A stretch of 64,000 bases of DNA, taken from NCBI GenBank assembly GCA_021399445.1, contig JAJTUQ010000006.1, forward strand, positions 186,001 to 250,000, given 5' to 3'. Below are positions 1-12,200 of the stretch, piece by piece. The notes beneath the pieces were generated by a model. The model was given only the letters and a program-made list of their open reading frames with translations. It was not told the DNA's origin and did not search any database. Numbering within the stretch: the first letter of the stretch is position 1; every line of letters begins with the position of its first letter. This DNA comes from Xylogone sp. PMI_703 (lineage: Eukaryota; Ascomycota; Leotiomycetes). Both the position numbers and the translations under genes were made by a program.

Positions 1-984
1 CAAAGCTTTAGACTAAGGACCTGGCAATGGTACTACTAAATATATTTCTCAATACATTCCTTCCAAATTGGCGTTTTGCTGAAAAACTGAAAATCAAAAC
101 CAAGCAGTTAAAATGGTATAGAGATCGCTAAAAATAATTAGCAGAAATAAATTCAAAAATAATTGAAAAACAAAATGAACTAATAAGCTAGGTCATAACA
201 TATATTATATATCGAATACTTATATAGATGGAGTGAATGGCTAATCCACGGTAGTTACACATAAGACTGGACTTAATGTCTACAAATTACAGCTCGAGTG
301 GTTCGAGGAGATGCGCATGGAACGGTCGTTCGGCGGAGATAAAAAATTCCTGTCACGTGATTATCTAGTGGATGTACTGACGAAGTTGGTTGAGGTATTG
401 TGTTATACTGGAGTGCTTTGCCCATGCTGCAAATAAAGATATATTAGAAACCAAGGCTTGGTGGGAAAGCTAGTTGTTAAGGGAGCGTTCCATCCAGAGG
501 TACGGTACAATGATATTGTAGCTGAAGTAGCAAGAGTACTCCGTACGGAGCAGATATTTACAACAAGAATAATACAGTTATGCAAATTATGCAATAGTTC
601 TACGTAGTAATTGATTGCTAATATGGGTCAATTCCTCACTCATATTAATGGCTCGCTTAGCTGCCAATACAGAGTAAGACCCTTAATTTATGGCAACTTT
701 CATGGTTGATGCAGCTCGTCCTCGGCTCGCTGTGACTTCCGTATACGGGCTAGACTGTCTTACGCCCATAATTAGCTTCCGTTGTGAACTCCATCCCCTA
801 TCTGATGAGGAAGTAGCCAAAACATGCGAAGCTTTCTGACTCCCCTCTTTGCGTTGTTAGACCTGAGACTTAACACTTAACAGTATTTTTCTCCTGGGCA
901 CGAAGCATCACGGACTGGAATCGTGTGCACAGCTGGAGCAGCACGTAAGCTTCTCCACAGTCCAGAGCGATCTAGTGGCCAAAC
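1..984. other. intergenic, no gene recognised
   Basis: AT-rich sequence with no open frame that resembles a known protein on either strand. An E-box (CACGTG, within GTCACGTGA) lies at 354-359. The last few hundred bases are presumably the promoter of the zinc-cluster regulator that starts at 985. Nothing else is supported. Confidence 0.5.
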
Positions 985-2943
985 ATGGTCAATATCCCGG
1001 GTTCGTCGAGGCGCTGTAATGAATGTCGAGCGCGACGTGTGAAGGTGCGATGAACTCCCTTTCGATACCGTAGACTGTCCAGTAAATTGTCCTGTTTACT
1101 TTATGCTTAAATTGACATACTCCGCAGTGTGGGCTTGAGCTCCCTAGTTGCGCTCGATGTCTGAAAAGCGGAATTCGATGTAGTGGGCCTCGAACTGGGC
1201 CTACTTTCATTCGTCGAGATGCCACCAATATCCAGAAAGAATCCGATCGGGAAATACTGATATCTGCGATTCGTGGCAAGTCGGATGCTGCAACGCAACC
1301 GGCCTCCCAGGATCTCCAACCGGCAGCCAGTGCTACGTCAACTTACCCTCTAGGATCCGTAGATTTGAACTTGCCACGATCCTCTTTTGACCTGTGGGCG
1401 GATTTATACCGGTCTGCAGTGGATGATTTTGCCCGCTTGTCATGTGACCCGTCCAGTAGCCCGGGCCTTGCGATTCAATCATCGGTGTCTCAGTGCGCAT
1501 CTGGATTACTTCCTTTGGCCTTCCGCAATAAAGCGCTCGATGCTTCAATATTTACCTCTGCAGTCATGTATATTGCTAAGATTCGAGATGATGATGAGTT
1601 GTATGAGGTTGCAATGTCTTCTTATTCCACTGCTCTGGGCCACTTTCGCTCTGAGATTGCAAAGGCTTATGCCGAGTCGAAGCAGACCAAACAGAGGCAG
1701 CTATTGATGTCTATCAATATGTGCTTACTACTATTCGAGGTGAGCTATATTTAGGCACAAATTGTGACCAGCTCTTATTCGGGTTTGGTACCTTCCGTTT
1801 GTGGATATTAACGGTCACTCATAGTACCTCGCGAATGGCCCAAACGGTGAAGGCTTAACCGGCCACCTCAACGGCGCACTTTCAATAATTAAGAATTCTG
1901 ACCCTAAACTACTTCAAACTCCATTAACGAGATCTATCTTCACGACTATCCGCTGTTTATCTGTAAGTTGAGCGTATTCGTTGTATCTTATCTAGATTCA
2001 GTTGTCCATGGCAGTTGTCCATTAGCAACTAACTGATTATGATCTACAGTTTTGGAACGGCCTTCAAGACCGAAGAGGCACGTTCCTTGCCTCTGAACCT
2101 TGGGTAACTGTCCCATATGCGAAATCCGGCAAAAATTTCCGGGAATTGTTATTCGATCATGTCCTCCTCATTCCAGGGCTTCTTGAAGCTGCTGATGAGA
2201 TAAAATCGTCGCATGTTACGTGGCACAATGATACTGAAGACCGCCTGTCAAAATCACTGTGTCGCCTAGGTGCGCGGCACTGTCATGAGTGTATAGAATT
2301 TCTACAATCATGTGATTCAGTTATTCGGAGTCTCGAGAACTGGTTAGATTTAGTGCATCAATCCGAAAAGGGGCCTATTTGGTGGTATACGAATGCATCA
2401 GCGCTACAAGGGGCGAAAGAAGGATCCAGAACACCAGAGAAGACAGACACTAGAGCCAACAGTAGCTCAGAAGGTTCATTTATTAAATTCTCAAGCCCGG
2501 GAATCCCAGGAATGATGGAAGTATACTGGTCGGGTCTGTTGCAGTTGTCTAGGACAATCTTCCAAATGCGTAACCTCAACACCGATATACGCCACGTTGC
2601 TTGTTTATCGGTACTAGGACCTCATTCACCATCTCTTTCAATGGACGAGAGCCGCTCCAGCAAACTTGCACTTCGCATCTGTCAAACCGCCATAGAACTT
2701 GGCCAGACTATTGAGGGTAGTAGCATAGCATATACCGCAGTATTGCTCGCAGATGATTACTTTAGGCAGCTGTTAAAGTCTAGTTCACCACCTGATGAAA
2801 CCGAATCTTCGCATATATCACGACACTACGAAGTTGCACGCATTGGGTTGGAATGCAGTCAGAGAGCCCTTACAAAATTACGCTCGAAACTAAAATACAA
2901 AAGCGGGCAGGTTGCGGATGGCTTGCGTATAAAGTATGGATGA
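985..2943 (+). CDS. Zn2Cys6 (fungal-type binuclear cluster) transcription factor
   Basis: Predicted nuclear DNA-binding regulator of about 567 residues. Exons read as 985-1044, 1128-1739, 1825-1962 and 2050-2943, all joining in phase with GT..AG introns. The zinc cluster is split by intron 1, directly after the basic CRARRVK stretch. The joined Cys spacing is C-x2-C-x6-C-x6-C-x2-C-x6-C (about residues 11-37), a complete family signature, although the usual Asp after the third Cys is Gly. The middle of the protein contains the YLANGPNGEGLTGHLNGA block seen in the C-terminal regulatory region of many fungal C6 factors. ATG 985 is chosen because it starts ten residues before the first cluster Cys. 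The factor lies about 3.2 kb from the exopolysaccharide genes and is a candidate local regulator, but no target is shown by sequence. Confidence 0.88.
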
Positions 2944-3580
2944 AGGCTAGTTGATATCTCGAATTTAGCATCTTTGTATGATGGGGAAGGGCTGGCGCCG
3001 CGATCGAAATATGAAGAGTCGACGATGAAGCGCCCTGGCGAACTACGGAGAGAAAAGGCATAAGATACTTGCCAATGAGGACCGTGATAAACTATTTCTC
3101 GTCCTATTTCAATATCTCCTGAATGGGGAGACCTAATTGCTGTGGTTAGTCCAGAGACTGGGGAGGTCGCAGTTAACTTGGAGGGTTATATGGGTTACAT
3201 AATTAGGGAGCCTGAATGCAGCTTTTAAGCATGAAGTATCATCAAGATTGTTATTATTTGTTGATTTTAAGATATACGACTATGGATATACAGACAGAGT
3301 AGTTCAGTCTTCATTAGAAATTAACAGAGTTGGTGTTCCATGACGGTATCTCCTGACTTTGGGGATTGAATGAGCTATACCGAATACGGCTAGATTCCCG
3401 ACTATAGGCCGAAAACAACTACAACCCTCTTTCTGACACTTTTCTAACTTCAATGTTCTGCTTGTGGAGATAAACAAGGGCCCAAGAGACCAGGGAAATA
3501 TTCGTGGATTTGTGCATTCTTCAGTGTGGCTGCTTGCTCGCGTCATGCATGCATATACTGTCCGAAAGGAGTAATGCACC
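2944..3580. other. intergenic between two zinc-cluster factor genes
   Basis: There is no supported gene here. It is the 3' region of the first factor and the promoter of the second. A 126-codon minus-strand open frame overlapping its right half has no recognisable domain and is not annotated. Confidence 0.5.
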
Positions 3581-5286
3581 ATGCCGAGGCATCCACCACC
3601 GAACTGTGAGTCTAGACCCATCTTTGACTGCACGTCTAAGCTAACCTTATCATTCAAGCATGGTATGGAGTTCTTTCGAGCCACTCACATGATACTTACT
3701 CAGCTATAATAGTGCTACATGTCGACGTCGAAAGGTTAAGTGTTAGTGACTTGAGAACCCCTTATTTCCAATTATTTAGTTAACCATAGCGTCTGTAGGT
3801 GACGGGCAGCGTCCTGTATGTCAGAATTGTCTGAAGGGAAATCGGGCTTGCGTTGCTGGCAATGAAGGGATTAAGTTTGTTATTCACACTGCAGATCCAG
3901 CTTCGGGACAGTTCAGTCCCAGCCAGCATGAATCTCGTGACCTTCAGCCCCGAAGTTCGCCAGGGCTATTGGACCCTATCACCCCCTTTCGCGAAGAAAA
4001 TTCAGAGGCAGATGTTCGTGACCTTGTGTTGTCTAACCCTCGATCAGCATTGGATAATCAAGAAGTTGCCAAGATCTTTCGACACTACGTGGACTTACTT
4101 GCGCCGTGGTACGATCTCAACGATTCGGAGAGCTCTTTTGGAACAGTTGTCCCATTGCATGCTTTAGATAGCCCAATACTATTCAAGGCCCTCATTGCAT
4201 TCTCGGCACACCATATGAGTACGGTTACCGGCGAGGCGCATGGCTTAGGGCTTGCATTCCATGCCGCTTGCGTTGAAGATTTACTAAAAGTAATGGATAA
4301 TTTCCAGCTCAGGCTTAGAGCAGACTATCTAGCCGCGACCTGTCTTCTTCGGTCTTATGAGATATTAGCAGGTACATCTGTACGAATTTTACCCTGCCAA
4401 GAAATGCTAAACTTGGGGTAGGTGATTCGAGGAAAGAGCAGAAACATTTACTAGGAGCGTATCTGTTTTCTGCTAGAGAGCCGATTGATATGAATAAGAA
4501 CGGGCTGGCGCAGGCCGGTGCGTGGAACTACCTCAGAGAGGAAATCACAGTGGCTTTAGAATGCCAGCGCCCCACCAGAATTGGCATTGACTTTGATTTC
4601 GATGCCACAGAATATTACTCCGACAGTATGCGCTCGAACATAATCACGTACATACTTGCAAGGATCATTAATCACTGTTTCTGGAAGCCAGTAGAAGAAT
4701 ACCCTTTACAGCAAAGGCAGAAAGACTGGCAAGCACTAAGGAAGCAGCTGACTGTTTGGAGAGAGCATTTGCCAGCGAGCTTCGAGCCCTATTCTACAGC
4801 GGCCAAAGCGGGGAACCCCTTTCCGTCATTATGGCTGCTACAGCCATGGCATGGTAATTTACTCAGCTAAACTTTTGAGGGTTTTAATAATTAATACCGT
4901 TAACAGTAGCAGGACAGCAGTACTGCTCAATAGCAGAAATTCTCTTGGCTTTATATGACCCCTTTGCTCCCGTTGATCGGGAGTTTGTCCTGAAGCAGAC
5001 GCTGAAAGTATGCGGGTTAGCATACACGAATGACAACGTTTCTGCCAGAGTAAATGCCTTCGGGCCTCTGGCTTTTTGTAAGTATAGCATTAGCTTCCCT
5101 CGTATAGCGGTATAAATTTAGGGACCCCACGAGCTAACCCGTATTCGAAAAGGTGGTAGGAATTTGACTTTGACTGTGCATCGAGAGGGGCTGAAAGCGA
5201 TGCTATGGGAATTCTCCAAGCCAACTGGGTGGCCTGTTCACTGTATAATTAACGATCTGGAGGAGTATTGGAGATTGGAAGAGTAG
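3581..5286 (+). CDS. Zn2Cys6 transcription factor, second copy type
   Basis: Predicted nuclear regulator of about 455 residues. Proposed exons: 3581-3605, 3659-3662, 3713-3741, 3799-4371, 4422-4853, 4907-5077 and 5153-5286. The cluster reads CATCRRRKVKC, then CQNCLKGNRAC, i.e. C-x2-C-x6-C-x6-C-x2-C-x6-C. Joining it to an ATG needs a 4-nt exon (CATG) between two canonical introns; the N-terminus MPRHPPPNSCATC then reads through, but this part is the least certain. Intron 3 splits the third zinc-ligand Cys codon. The body holds a fungal-specific factor domain with blocks such as LLRSYEILAG, NAFGPLAFCGR and a tryptophan-rich C-terminus. The last intron has a clear GCTAAC branch site before its AAG acceptor. 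It is unrelated at sequence level to the factor at 985. Its position before the exopolysaccharide genes makes it a second candidate regulator. Confidence 0.8.
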
Positions 5287-6151
5287 TAGACCCCTGGATC
5301 TACATTGACTAGCTTTATGACTTAAGTGAAGGCAGCGCTTCACTAATTCTCCTGTTCTGCAAGATATATTAATGCTTACATGTGGCGGGTCGGGGCGGTT
5401 TATCTGATGCTGCTCTAATGGGCATTGCTGTTTTACGCAACCAGTGATAGTGATTGCTATTTTACGGGAGAGATCGTGGCTTCATGCATGGGCAGGCAGA
5501 TCAAACAAAGCTTATCAATCAGTATCTATCTTATCTCCCTTGTCTAATAAAGCCTAAACACAGTGGTACTTCGTTTTCCTTCCAGGATGGTGCGATAAGG
5601 GTTGCTAGGGTTGGTCTACTTATTAATGGAATTGGATAGGTACGTCGATTTTTGCCCATGTGGTGCTTATCAGAGAAGAAATTTTCTTCTATGGAATGTA
5701 GCAATTACTATGCAACATTCAGCCTCATAGGAAAACTGTCAAATCGATAAAATATTTCTGTTACACTACATAGCTGGGCTGTAAGGTCGGCTGTGGTCGT
5801 TAGAAAAGGGGGTATTAGCTACAATATTAATACATTGCGACGAGGAGACTTTGTTCACCGCACCACAGAAATAGATAAACTATCAAACAATTGAATTACT
5901 GTATACGACTTGCTTTTAATATTAAATAGATAGAACTATAATGAAATTTAAGCTAGCTGATGCTATGTATGCTAGAGACTAAAACTCTACTTAACAAATG
6001 AAATTATATCCCGGTTTCACTTTCCCTACCAAGGATGAGTAAATGAGTGTCCGTAAGCATGCTAACCTCGTTAACCAAGCCATCCAAAGATGTTAGCCCA
6101 ACAGTGAGCAGAGAATACTATACAATATGTCACCCAAAGCTATGATGTATT
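5287..6151. other. intergenic, convergent 3' ends
   Basis: This AT-rich stretch separates the end of the second zinc-cluster factor (plus strand) from the end of the epimerase gene (minus strand). Short open frames here have no recognisable features. Nothing else is seen. Confidence 0.5.
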
Positions 6152-7498
6152 TTATAATTGCATCTCATCCACTATATGGATGGCATCGTCACCGTTATCC
6201 AGAACCAATTTTCCCTCTCTACTCAGAAAGTTGCAAATGTCCCTGCAACATGCGCTTATCGACTTTTCCGTCTTCCACTGTAATTCGAGTTCCGCCCTCT
6301 GGGGCATAGCAACGCAGATTCCCACGTCGCCTTCTCGGCGATCTACGGTACGGACTGGAATTTTCGATGAAGACACAGTCTCTACTGCGTTGATGATATC
6401 GAAAACAGAGTGACCTTTACCGCTTCCTAGATTATATGTACGGAATCCCTTGGGGATTCGTCCCTTTTGCGTGGCGGCGAGAGCAGCGATATGGCCGCGA
6501 GCTAAGTCCGTGACATGTATGAAATCTCGAACGGCAGTCCCATCGTGTGTTGGATAATCCGTTCCAAACACGCTGAGGATAGGTGATAAGCCTGTAAGAA
6601 CTCTAAGGACAACAGGCATAAGATTGGTTGGCGTGCCTCGAGGATCTTCACCCAGAAGGCCAGATTCATCACAGCCGACAGGGTTGAAGTAGCGAAGTGC
6701 AACAATTGTCCATTCGGGATCTGCAATGGCGAGATCAGAGAGGATAGATTCGCACATCCATTTGGTTCTTGCGTATGGATTGGTAAGACCAGTGCAGCCC
6801 CCAAGGATAGTTCTTTCCATACCATCATGATCTACAAAGGTCTCCGTCTGATGGGTACAGTATTCTTCCTTAAGAGGTACACCAGAATTTGCAGTATCTC
6901 CGTATACGGCTGCAGAAGAAGAAAATATGAGGTTCTTGATATTATACTCGTCCAGAATGTTGCAGAATTGGATCATGCCTGCAACATTATTTCCGTAGTA
7001 TCTTAGAGGCTCGTGGATACTTTCAGAGACGGATTTGTACGCCGCAAAGTGTATGACCCCCTTAATTCTTGACTCGATAATTTCGCTATTAGAGCCATGT
7101 CTAGAGGAGGATTTGGCATATCCCTCCAATATTTCTCTCATGGTAGTCTCATCGCGATAATCTGCTTCGTAGAAGCACATTAAAGGGGCCGGTTTCGCTA
7201 GCGCTTCATAATGATTTTTGACGAGAACATCAATCCGGTCGTATACAGTTCGATAAGCATTACTGAGATTATCAATGATGACGATATTGTAGCCAGCCTT
7301 GAGCAGTTCAAGGCAGGTATGACTTCCAATATAGCCAAGGCCCCCAACGACCATAATAAACTCTAAGTCTTGATTCCATAAATCGTGGAACGAACTCCCC
7401 AACAAACTGGTTCCAGATGATGGAGTAAGGGGCTCAGAGATCGAACTGGATCTTGAATGTCTGGGCGACGACGAGCCCGAGTCTGAATGGGTTTCCAT
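6152..7498 (-). CDS. uge3: UDP-glucose 4-epimerase, GAG-cluster type
   Basis: Cytosolic short-chain dehydrogenase-type epimerase interconverting UDP-Glc/UDP-Gal, and in the GAG pathway probably also UDP-GlcNAc/UDP-GalNAc. It is about 448 residues from the Met at 7498; an upstream Met at 7537 in the same open frame is an alternative. There is no intron. The NAD-binding GGLGYIGSH lies near residues 52-60. FSSSAAVYG supplies the catalytic Ser near 194, and the YxxxK pair is Y242/K246 in NPYARTK. The LRYFNPVG and VRDFIHVTD blocks are typical of GalE. The N-terminus carries about 45 extra Ser-rich residues before the Rossmann fold. The gene is divergent from the sph3-like gene with about 380 bp between starts. 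GalE identity is near certain. Assignment to GAG synthesis rests on the neighbours, because housekeeping galactose metabolism uses the same fold. Confidence 0.9.
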   Translation of the reverse strand: METHSDSGSSSPRHSRSSSISEPLTPSSGTSLLGSSFHDLWNQDLEFIMVVGGLGYIGSHTCLELLKAGYNIVIIDNLSNAYRTVYDRIDVLVKNHYEALAKPAPLMCFYEADYRDETTMREILEGYAKSSSRHGSNSEIIESRIKGVIHFAAYKSVSESIHEPLRYYGNNVAGMIQFCNILDEYNIKNLIFSSSAAVYGDTANSGVPLKEEYCTHQTETFVDHDGMERTILGGCTGLTNPYARTKWMCESILSDLAIADPEWTIVALRYFNPVGCDESGLLGEDPRGTPTNLMPVVLRVLTGLSPILSVFGTDYPTHDGTAVRDFIHVTDLARGHIAALAATQKGRIPKGFRTYNLGSGKGHSVFDIINAVETVSSSKIPVRTVDRREGDVGICVAMPQRAELELQWKTEKSISACCRDICNFLSREGKLVLDNGDDAIHIVDEMQL

Positions 7499-7881
7499 GA
7501 TGGAGGCAAGAGATGAACGAACTGTACCAGAGAACATTTGACTGATCTTGAAGGATCGAACTCGTTCCTTTTTACGACGATCCTGAGATCTGCACCCTGA
7601 AATAGGCCAAGAAGAAAATGAAGAATCACCTGTGATTACGCCACATCCGTAAGTATTGTAGCTGAGACCCTGCAAGGCACACGTTCTAGGTCCTGTATCC
7701 AATGGATAAGTCACCAGGCTAATTGGTATATTAATACAGGCAGTATGTGCCACGGCCAACTTGATCTCCTGCCCAACAACAACGAACAACCAGCAGCACG
7801 GGGGTACGCAATTACCTCATCCACATCTGGACTTTGCTTATTATTACACCGGATCTTTCACACATACACTCAATTGTACTC
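7499..7881. promoter_or_regulatory. bidirectional promoter between uge3-like and sph3-like genes
   Basis: The two divergent start codons lie at 7498 (minus) and 7882 (plus). No other gene fits between them, so this 383-bp stretch most likely drives both genes and would favour co-expression. The minus-strand epimerase frame stays open through most of it, so a longer epimerase N-terminus cannot be fully excluded. No specific operator was recognised. Confidence 0.55.
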
Positions 7882-9286
7882 ATGGGCGCGGAATCATATT
7901 CACGCCAAGAGTCATCATTTACATCCTCCGGTCAGTCCTCTACGTTAGAGGCAAGCATACCGCATCACAGCTCGAAGCCAAAGACGTCCAGATTCAGAGC
8001 TATCTCCAGCTCTAGAGTCCTAGGAATTCCCAAATTCCTGATTTGGATTGTCCTCCTCATCATCGTCATAGCCATTGTGGTCCCACTTGCCGTCATGTTT
8101 GGCAAGAAGGACAAAATGCAGCCACACTCAGACGTGTTGGTACCTCTTTACGTCTATCCGAGCCCAGGAGCTTGGGATCCGTTATACACAGCGTCAGCCA
8201 CCAATATTCCCACATTTTCCTCCCCATCTTCCTTTTCCCCTTCGAGCAACTACTTCAGCTGATGTCTGACATTTGAAAATTTTCCCGTTCTTTTAGTGCT
8301 TCCACGTATCCGAAGGTCAACTTCATAGCCGTGGTCAATCCAGCCAACGGGCCGGGAGCAGGAGCAGGACCAGACGGCAACTATACGAGGGAAATCCCAA
8401 CGTTGAACTCATACGCCAATATCCGAACGGTTGGGTACGTCTCAACGAACTGGGCTAAGAGGGACCTACCCTTAGTGCTGCAGGATATCAATAGGTACTC
8501 TGCATGGAGTGAAAATTCCACCATAGAAGACCTTGGGATGCACGGTATCTTCTTGGACGAGACACCAGCTCAATACGATGATGCCAGCGCACAATTCCTC
8601 CAAACTATTGAATCAGCCATCGTATCTGCACCCGGTTTAGGCAGTCATCCTTTGGTAAGTCTGGTTGACTCTTTCCTTTCGTCTTCTGATCCTTCTTTTA
8701 CTATCTCGTGTTGCGGGAAGCATATTTCCTATTTGGGCATATATCAAAAAGGGCCCAAGAGCTTGGGAGTCTAAGAACGGTAAAAGCAGCGCCGTCTTAC
8801 TTTACGGCTCAAAGCGGCGAGGACACACTCTCTTCCCCTTTCCTTTACCCCTTTACCCCTGTCTGCATGTCGTGCTTGGAAATAAGGCACCAAAATCTTT
8901 TGGGTTGCCAGGGTTCCCCTCCGAGAAGAAATTCTCCCTAACAACCTTGACCTGTTCTGCAGATAATTCACAACCCTGGCACAATTCCTGACGCGCGGTA
9001 CCTCTCATCGTGCAACCTCACAATAGTGTTTGAAGGGACTTACGCGACCTACCAAGGCCATGGCATGCACAAGGTGATTTCTGCCTTCCGAGCCTCATCC
9101 GGAGCTCCAAGAGAGGCCTTCGCTTGCATTGTACATGACATGCCAATGTCAGCTGATGATGAGAAGAATCTAGTCAAGGACCTCAAGTCAGTGGCCGGCA
9201 GTGTCTTCGTCACGGGCTTGGATGTGGATTACTATTCGCGGTTCTGGGATGGATGGCTGGGCTTCGTTGGTGCCATGGAGGCATAG
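7882..9286 (+). CDS. sph3: spherulin-4-like GH135 glycoside hydrolase, membrane anchored
   Basis: About 330 residues from exons 7882-8192, 8297-8654 and 8963-9286. A Ser-rich N-terminal cytoplasmic part is followed by one membrane helix (about residues 51-73, a run of Ile/Leu/Val), then the spherulin-4 domain facing outside. Landmarks are VPLYVYPSPGAWDPLY, VNPANGPG, GYVSTNWAKRD, and the acidic GIFLDETP that resembles the active-site strand of GH135. The known Aspergillus Sph3 is an endo-acting hydrolase cutting GAG and is required for GAG production; that role is transferred here by homology and context. Intron 2 is unusually long for this window (308 nt). The Met at 7882 is preferred over an upstream in-frame non-ATG extension. 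The 3' end faces the deacetylase gene across a 3.9 kb gap. Confidence 0.9.
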
Positions 9287-12200
9287 AGAAAAAAAAACTG
9301 TACTTGCAGAAGGTGTGCCAAGAGCTGAGATTGAGCCTCAATATTCTCTTGAGTGAGATGACAGGGTTTACATTGGTCTTCGTGGCTTTTCTGGCTGGTA
9401 TATGTGGAGCAATATGCGGATATTTTGGTGATATACGAGTTACAGGATGCATGTCACGTCAGGCAAGGATGATGTGACATGAGTTCTGAAGGGTTGTTCC
9501 TTCCGTTTCCTTTACGTCTTAGTATTTGTTTGCAGTGTCTTGGACCTTTTGCGGGAGGATTGCGAGGACAAGGAAAATTGGAAGCTAAGAGCCTTATTTG
9601 GACAAAAAGTATTCAGCTTTGGTCAGTACGCTACTACTGTCCCGCTGTGGATCTATTTTTAAAGCTAGCTATAGTCAACCTTAAATCTCTTAACATAAAG
9701 GTCTAAAATAGCACCCTGCGACAGTATTCGATCGAAGCGGCAACCCACTCTTCTAACCTCGTAAAATCTCCGTAGTGGTAAATTCAAAGACGTCATGCTC
9801 GAGTAACGGAGCAATTGCTTCTTCCATTTCTTAATATTATTGCTTACCTGCATCACGTAACTGTAGCATTAAACGGTCACGTGCAGGCTATATGCCTAAA
9901 TACACGTGTTTCAATGGCCAATCATTCAGCTGTCTTTGCGAGACCCTTTGTCACACAATGCTGTAATATCTCGAGTATGCACCATCGGCCCGGCCACGTT
10001 GCTAAACGCCAAGACCCTGAATGCAGCGCCCGTAGGTCGAAAGAGGTACCCTACCACGCCAGCTCTTCAATGCGGCCAGGCATATCCCTGGTTCCTGGCT
10101 AAATGTGGAGAGACTGGTGTGGTGCCCTAGGAGATGATTTTCAGTGCGTTAGAGTTATGACGGGAACAGCGTCCAGGAGCAGCTATTTAGGTGTGCTATA
10201 GCGGGGGTGGCGTTGTAGGCCAGACCCTCATGGATTGTTAAAGCTTGAAGCAAAAGAGAGCCAAGACGGGAAGTAGAGGCCCTAATTGTCAAGTAAGAGT
10301 GCTAGTATGGCATGAAAGCCTGTTGTATAAAGAAAATATGAAGTTGATACGAGTTGAGCGGCATTAGGGCTTTCACGCACAACTTTTTGCTTTGTTGCAA
10401 TTTTTAGAGTGAGACAACGGGAAAAGCTTTTTTGCTAAGACAAAGTGACGTGTTCGAGAAAACTGCATTTGCCGGATGTCGACCATGAGCAAGGATGGAC
10501 CCAAATGATTCAGGTTCATGCTTTTTGCAAATATTGAAAAGAAAACCCCGCAGCTGAAAAAGAAACACAGAGTCGGCAGTGGGTGGATGAACTGACTTTT
10601 TCGTCTGAATTTGGGTGTCTCTACTGTGCTGACGCAGTCAAGCAATATTTCGGTTTCTTGGCAACTGAAGGCTCATCGCCTGAATATATCCGCTCGGTTG
10701 GAGAACGACCGTAAGCATCGATGACACCATCGACGTGAAGTATTGAGAGGTCAATAAACGAGCAGAGTGTGTAGTACCAAGACTCTCGTCATCAGCCTTC
10801 AAGTCTGTTGTCGTTGCCGTATCTGTCCACGTTGTCTTGACTTAACGCCATAGCCATCCCTTTCTGGATGATGTTTCGTACGTTGGGCGAATTAGGACTT
10901 GAGACTTGAGACCTCTGCGCGCAAAGCAAAGCCAAAAGCCAGCCTTTTGAGCCTATTCGTTGACGATGTCTACTGTGAGTAAGCAAACTCTCTGTAATAG
11001 CTCGCAACTACAGATGAATCGGGCAATGGTCTCGGCACGGGTGCGACTCGGGGCGGCTGCTTCAGCGGAGGATCGATCTTTCCTCCAAGCGATGAGGCTT
11101 TTCCGCCTGTCGCTCTTAAGTACCTACGCCACGATTGGGCTCTTCTTGCCGGGACTTCTGGGCAAGGTCGTTGTACGTTGTTTTACTTTGCGTAGACAGT
11201 ACTTCAATGCTACATCGGATGATGCTTCCGTTCTACTGCCCTTCGCTCTTTACAGCCCGCTTGCTCCACCATTCTCCACCATGACCATGCAGCTACAGCC
11301 TTACCGGTACATGCCTTGCACCCAGAACATCATTTGTTATTGTACTTTCTCGGCACGGCAGACTGAAGAATTTCCATGTCTGAATCGGGCAGACGCAAGG
11401 CGCCGAGGAAGGTCCCACCAGAAGCCATGTCTTGGGTCTAGAAGTAGGTCAGAGGGCTCATCCGGATAACTCGGGGCGTACAACGGAGTTAAGGAGAAAG
11501 GAAAAAGAGTTTGTCCGATATTGACATCTCCAAGATTCATCTTTGTAATTTATTTGGTGAACTAGAATTTGAGAAAGTCGTTTTTTGCGAGAGCGTGGGG
11601 ACAACTCTTTGATTTGAATTGGGTGATCCGTATTGAGAGCGAATGTCACTGTACTTTGACGTAGACGAAAAGCTCCTTTGCAATCCTGCACTCACGAGAG
11701 CTGAAGCGCCTCAATAATGCCAATAACAGGCAGACATGGTGCAATAAAGCCGGCTTGTATGGGGTGATAAGATAATCGGAACCAGTACGGAATGCACGCC
11801 TTGGACAGCGTTGGATGTCCACAGCCCGCCGGAAATATGCTGGGTTGAATGTCAATAGCCAGAGAGAGTTGACGTTTGAGGCTGAGTTGCGGCACAACTC
11901 GCAACCATTACAAAGCATCACCAGTAATTGTGCAATGCCCTCAAGAGTGCCAGAGCATAGGTGGTCCTTGGCGCCAAGCGCCGAGCGCTTTTGACAACGA
12001 AGGAAGGTTTCAATTGCCTCAGCCTTCGAGGGCCATTCCCAGCTGACACCCGGTCAGACCATCCACCAAATATTGGATTTCTCGCTCTTACACTGGCGGC
12101 GGGTAACGTGCGTCTGGCTTGGCGCCACTTACCGCGCGAGAATGAGGGGAGTGGCCTGTCGGGGAGTAAAGCCGGAGGTTGCATTGTACCTGTGCCTCGT

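Noticed and set aside
3304..3684. 126-codon minus-strand open frame
   Set aside because: No motif or structure, and it overlaps the first exons and introns of the zinc-cluster factor.
5078..5152. Apparent truncation of the second zinc-cluster factor at its last intron
   Set aside because: Using the AAG acceptor at 5152, with a GCTAAC branch site upstream, gives NAFGPLAFCGR and an open frame to 5286.
10960..11469. 169-codon plus-strand open frame in the cluster gap
   Set aside because: Composition looks random, no family features, and no splice context.
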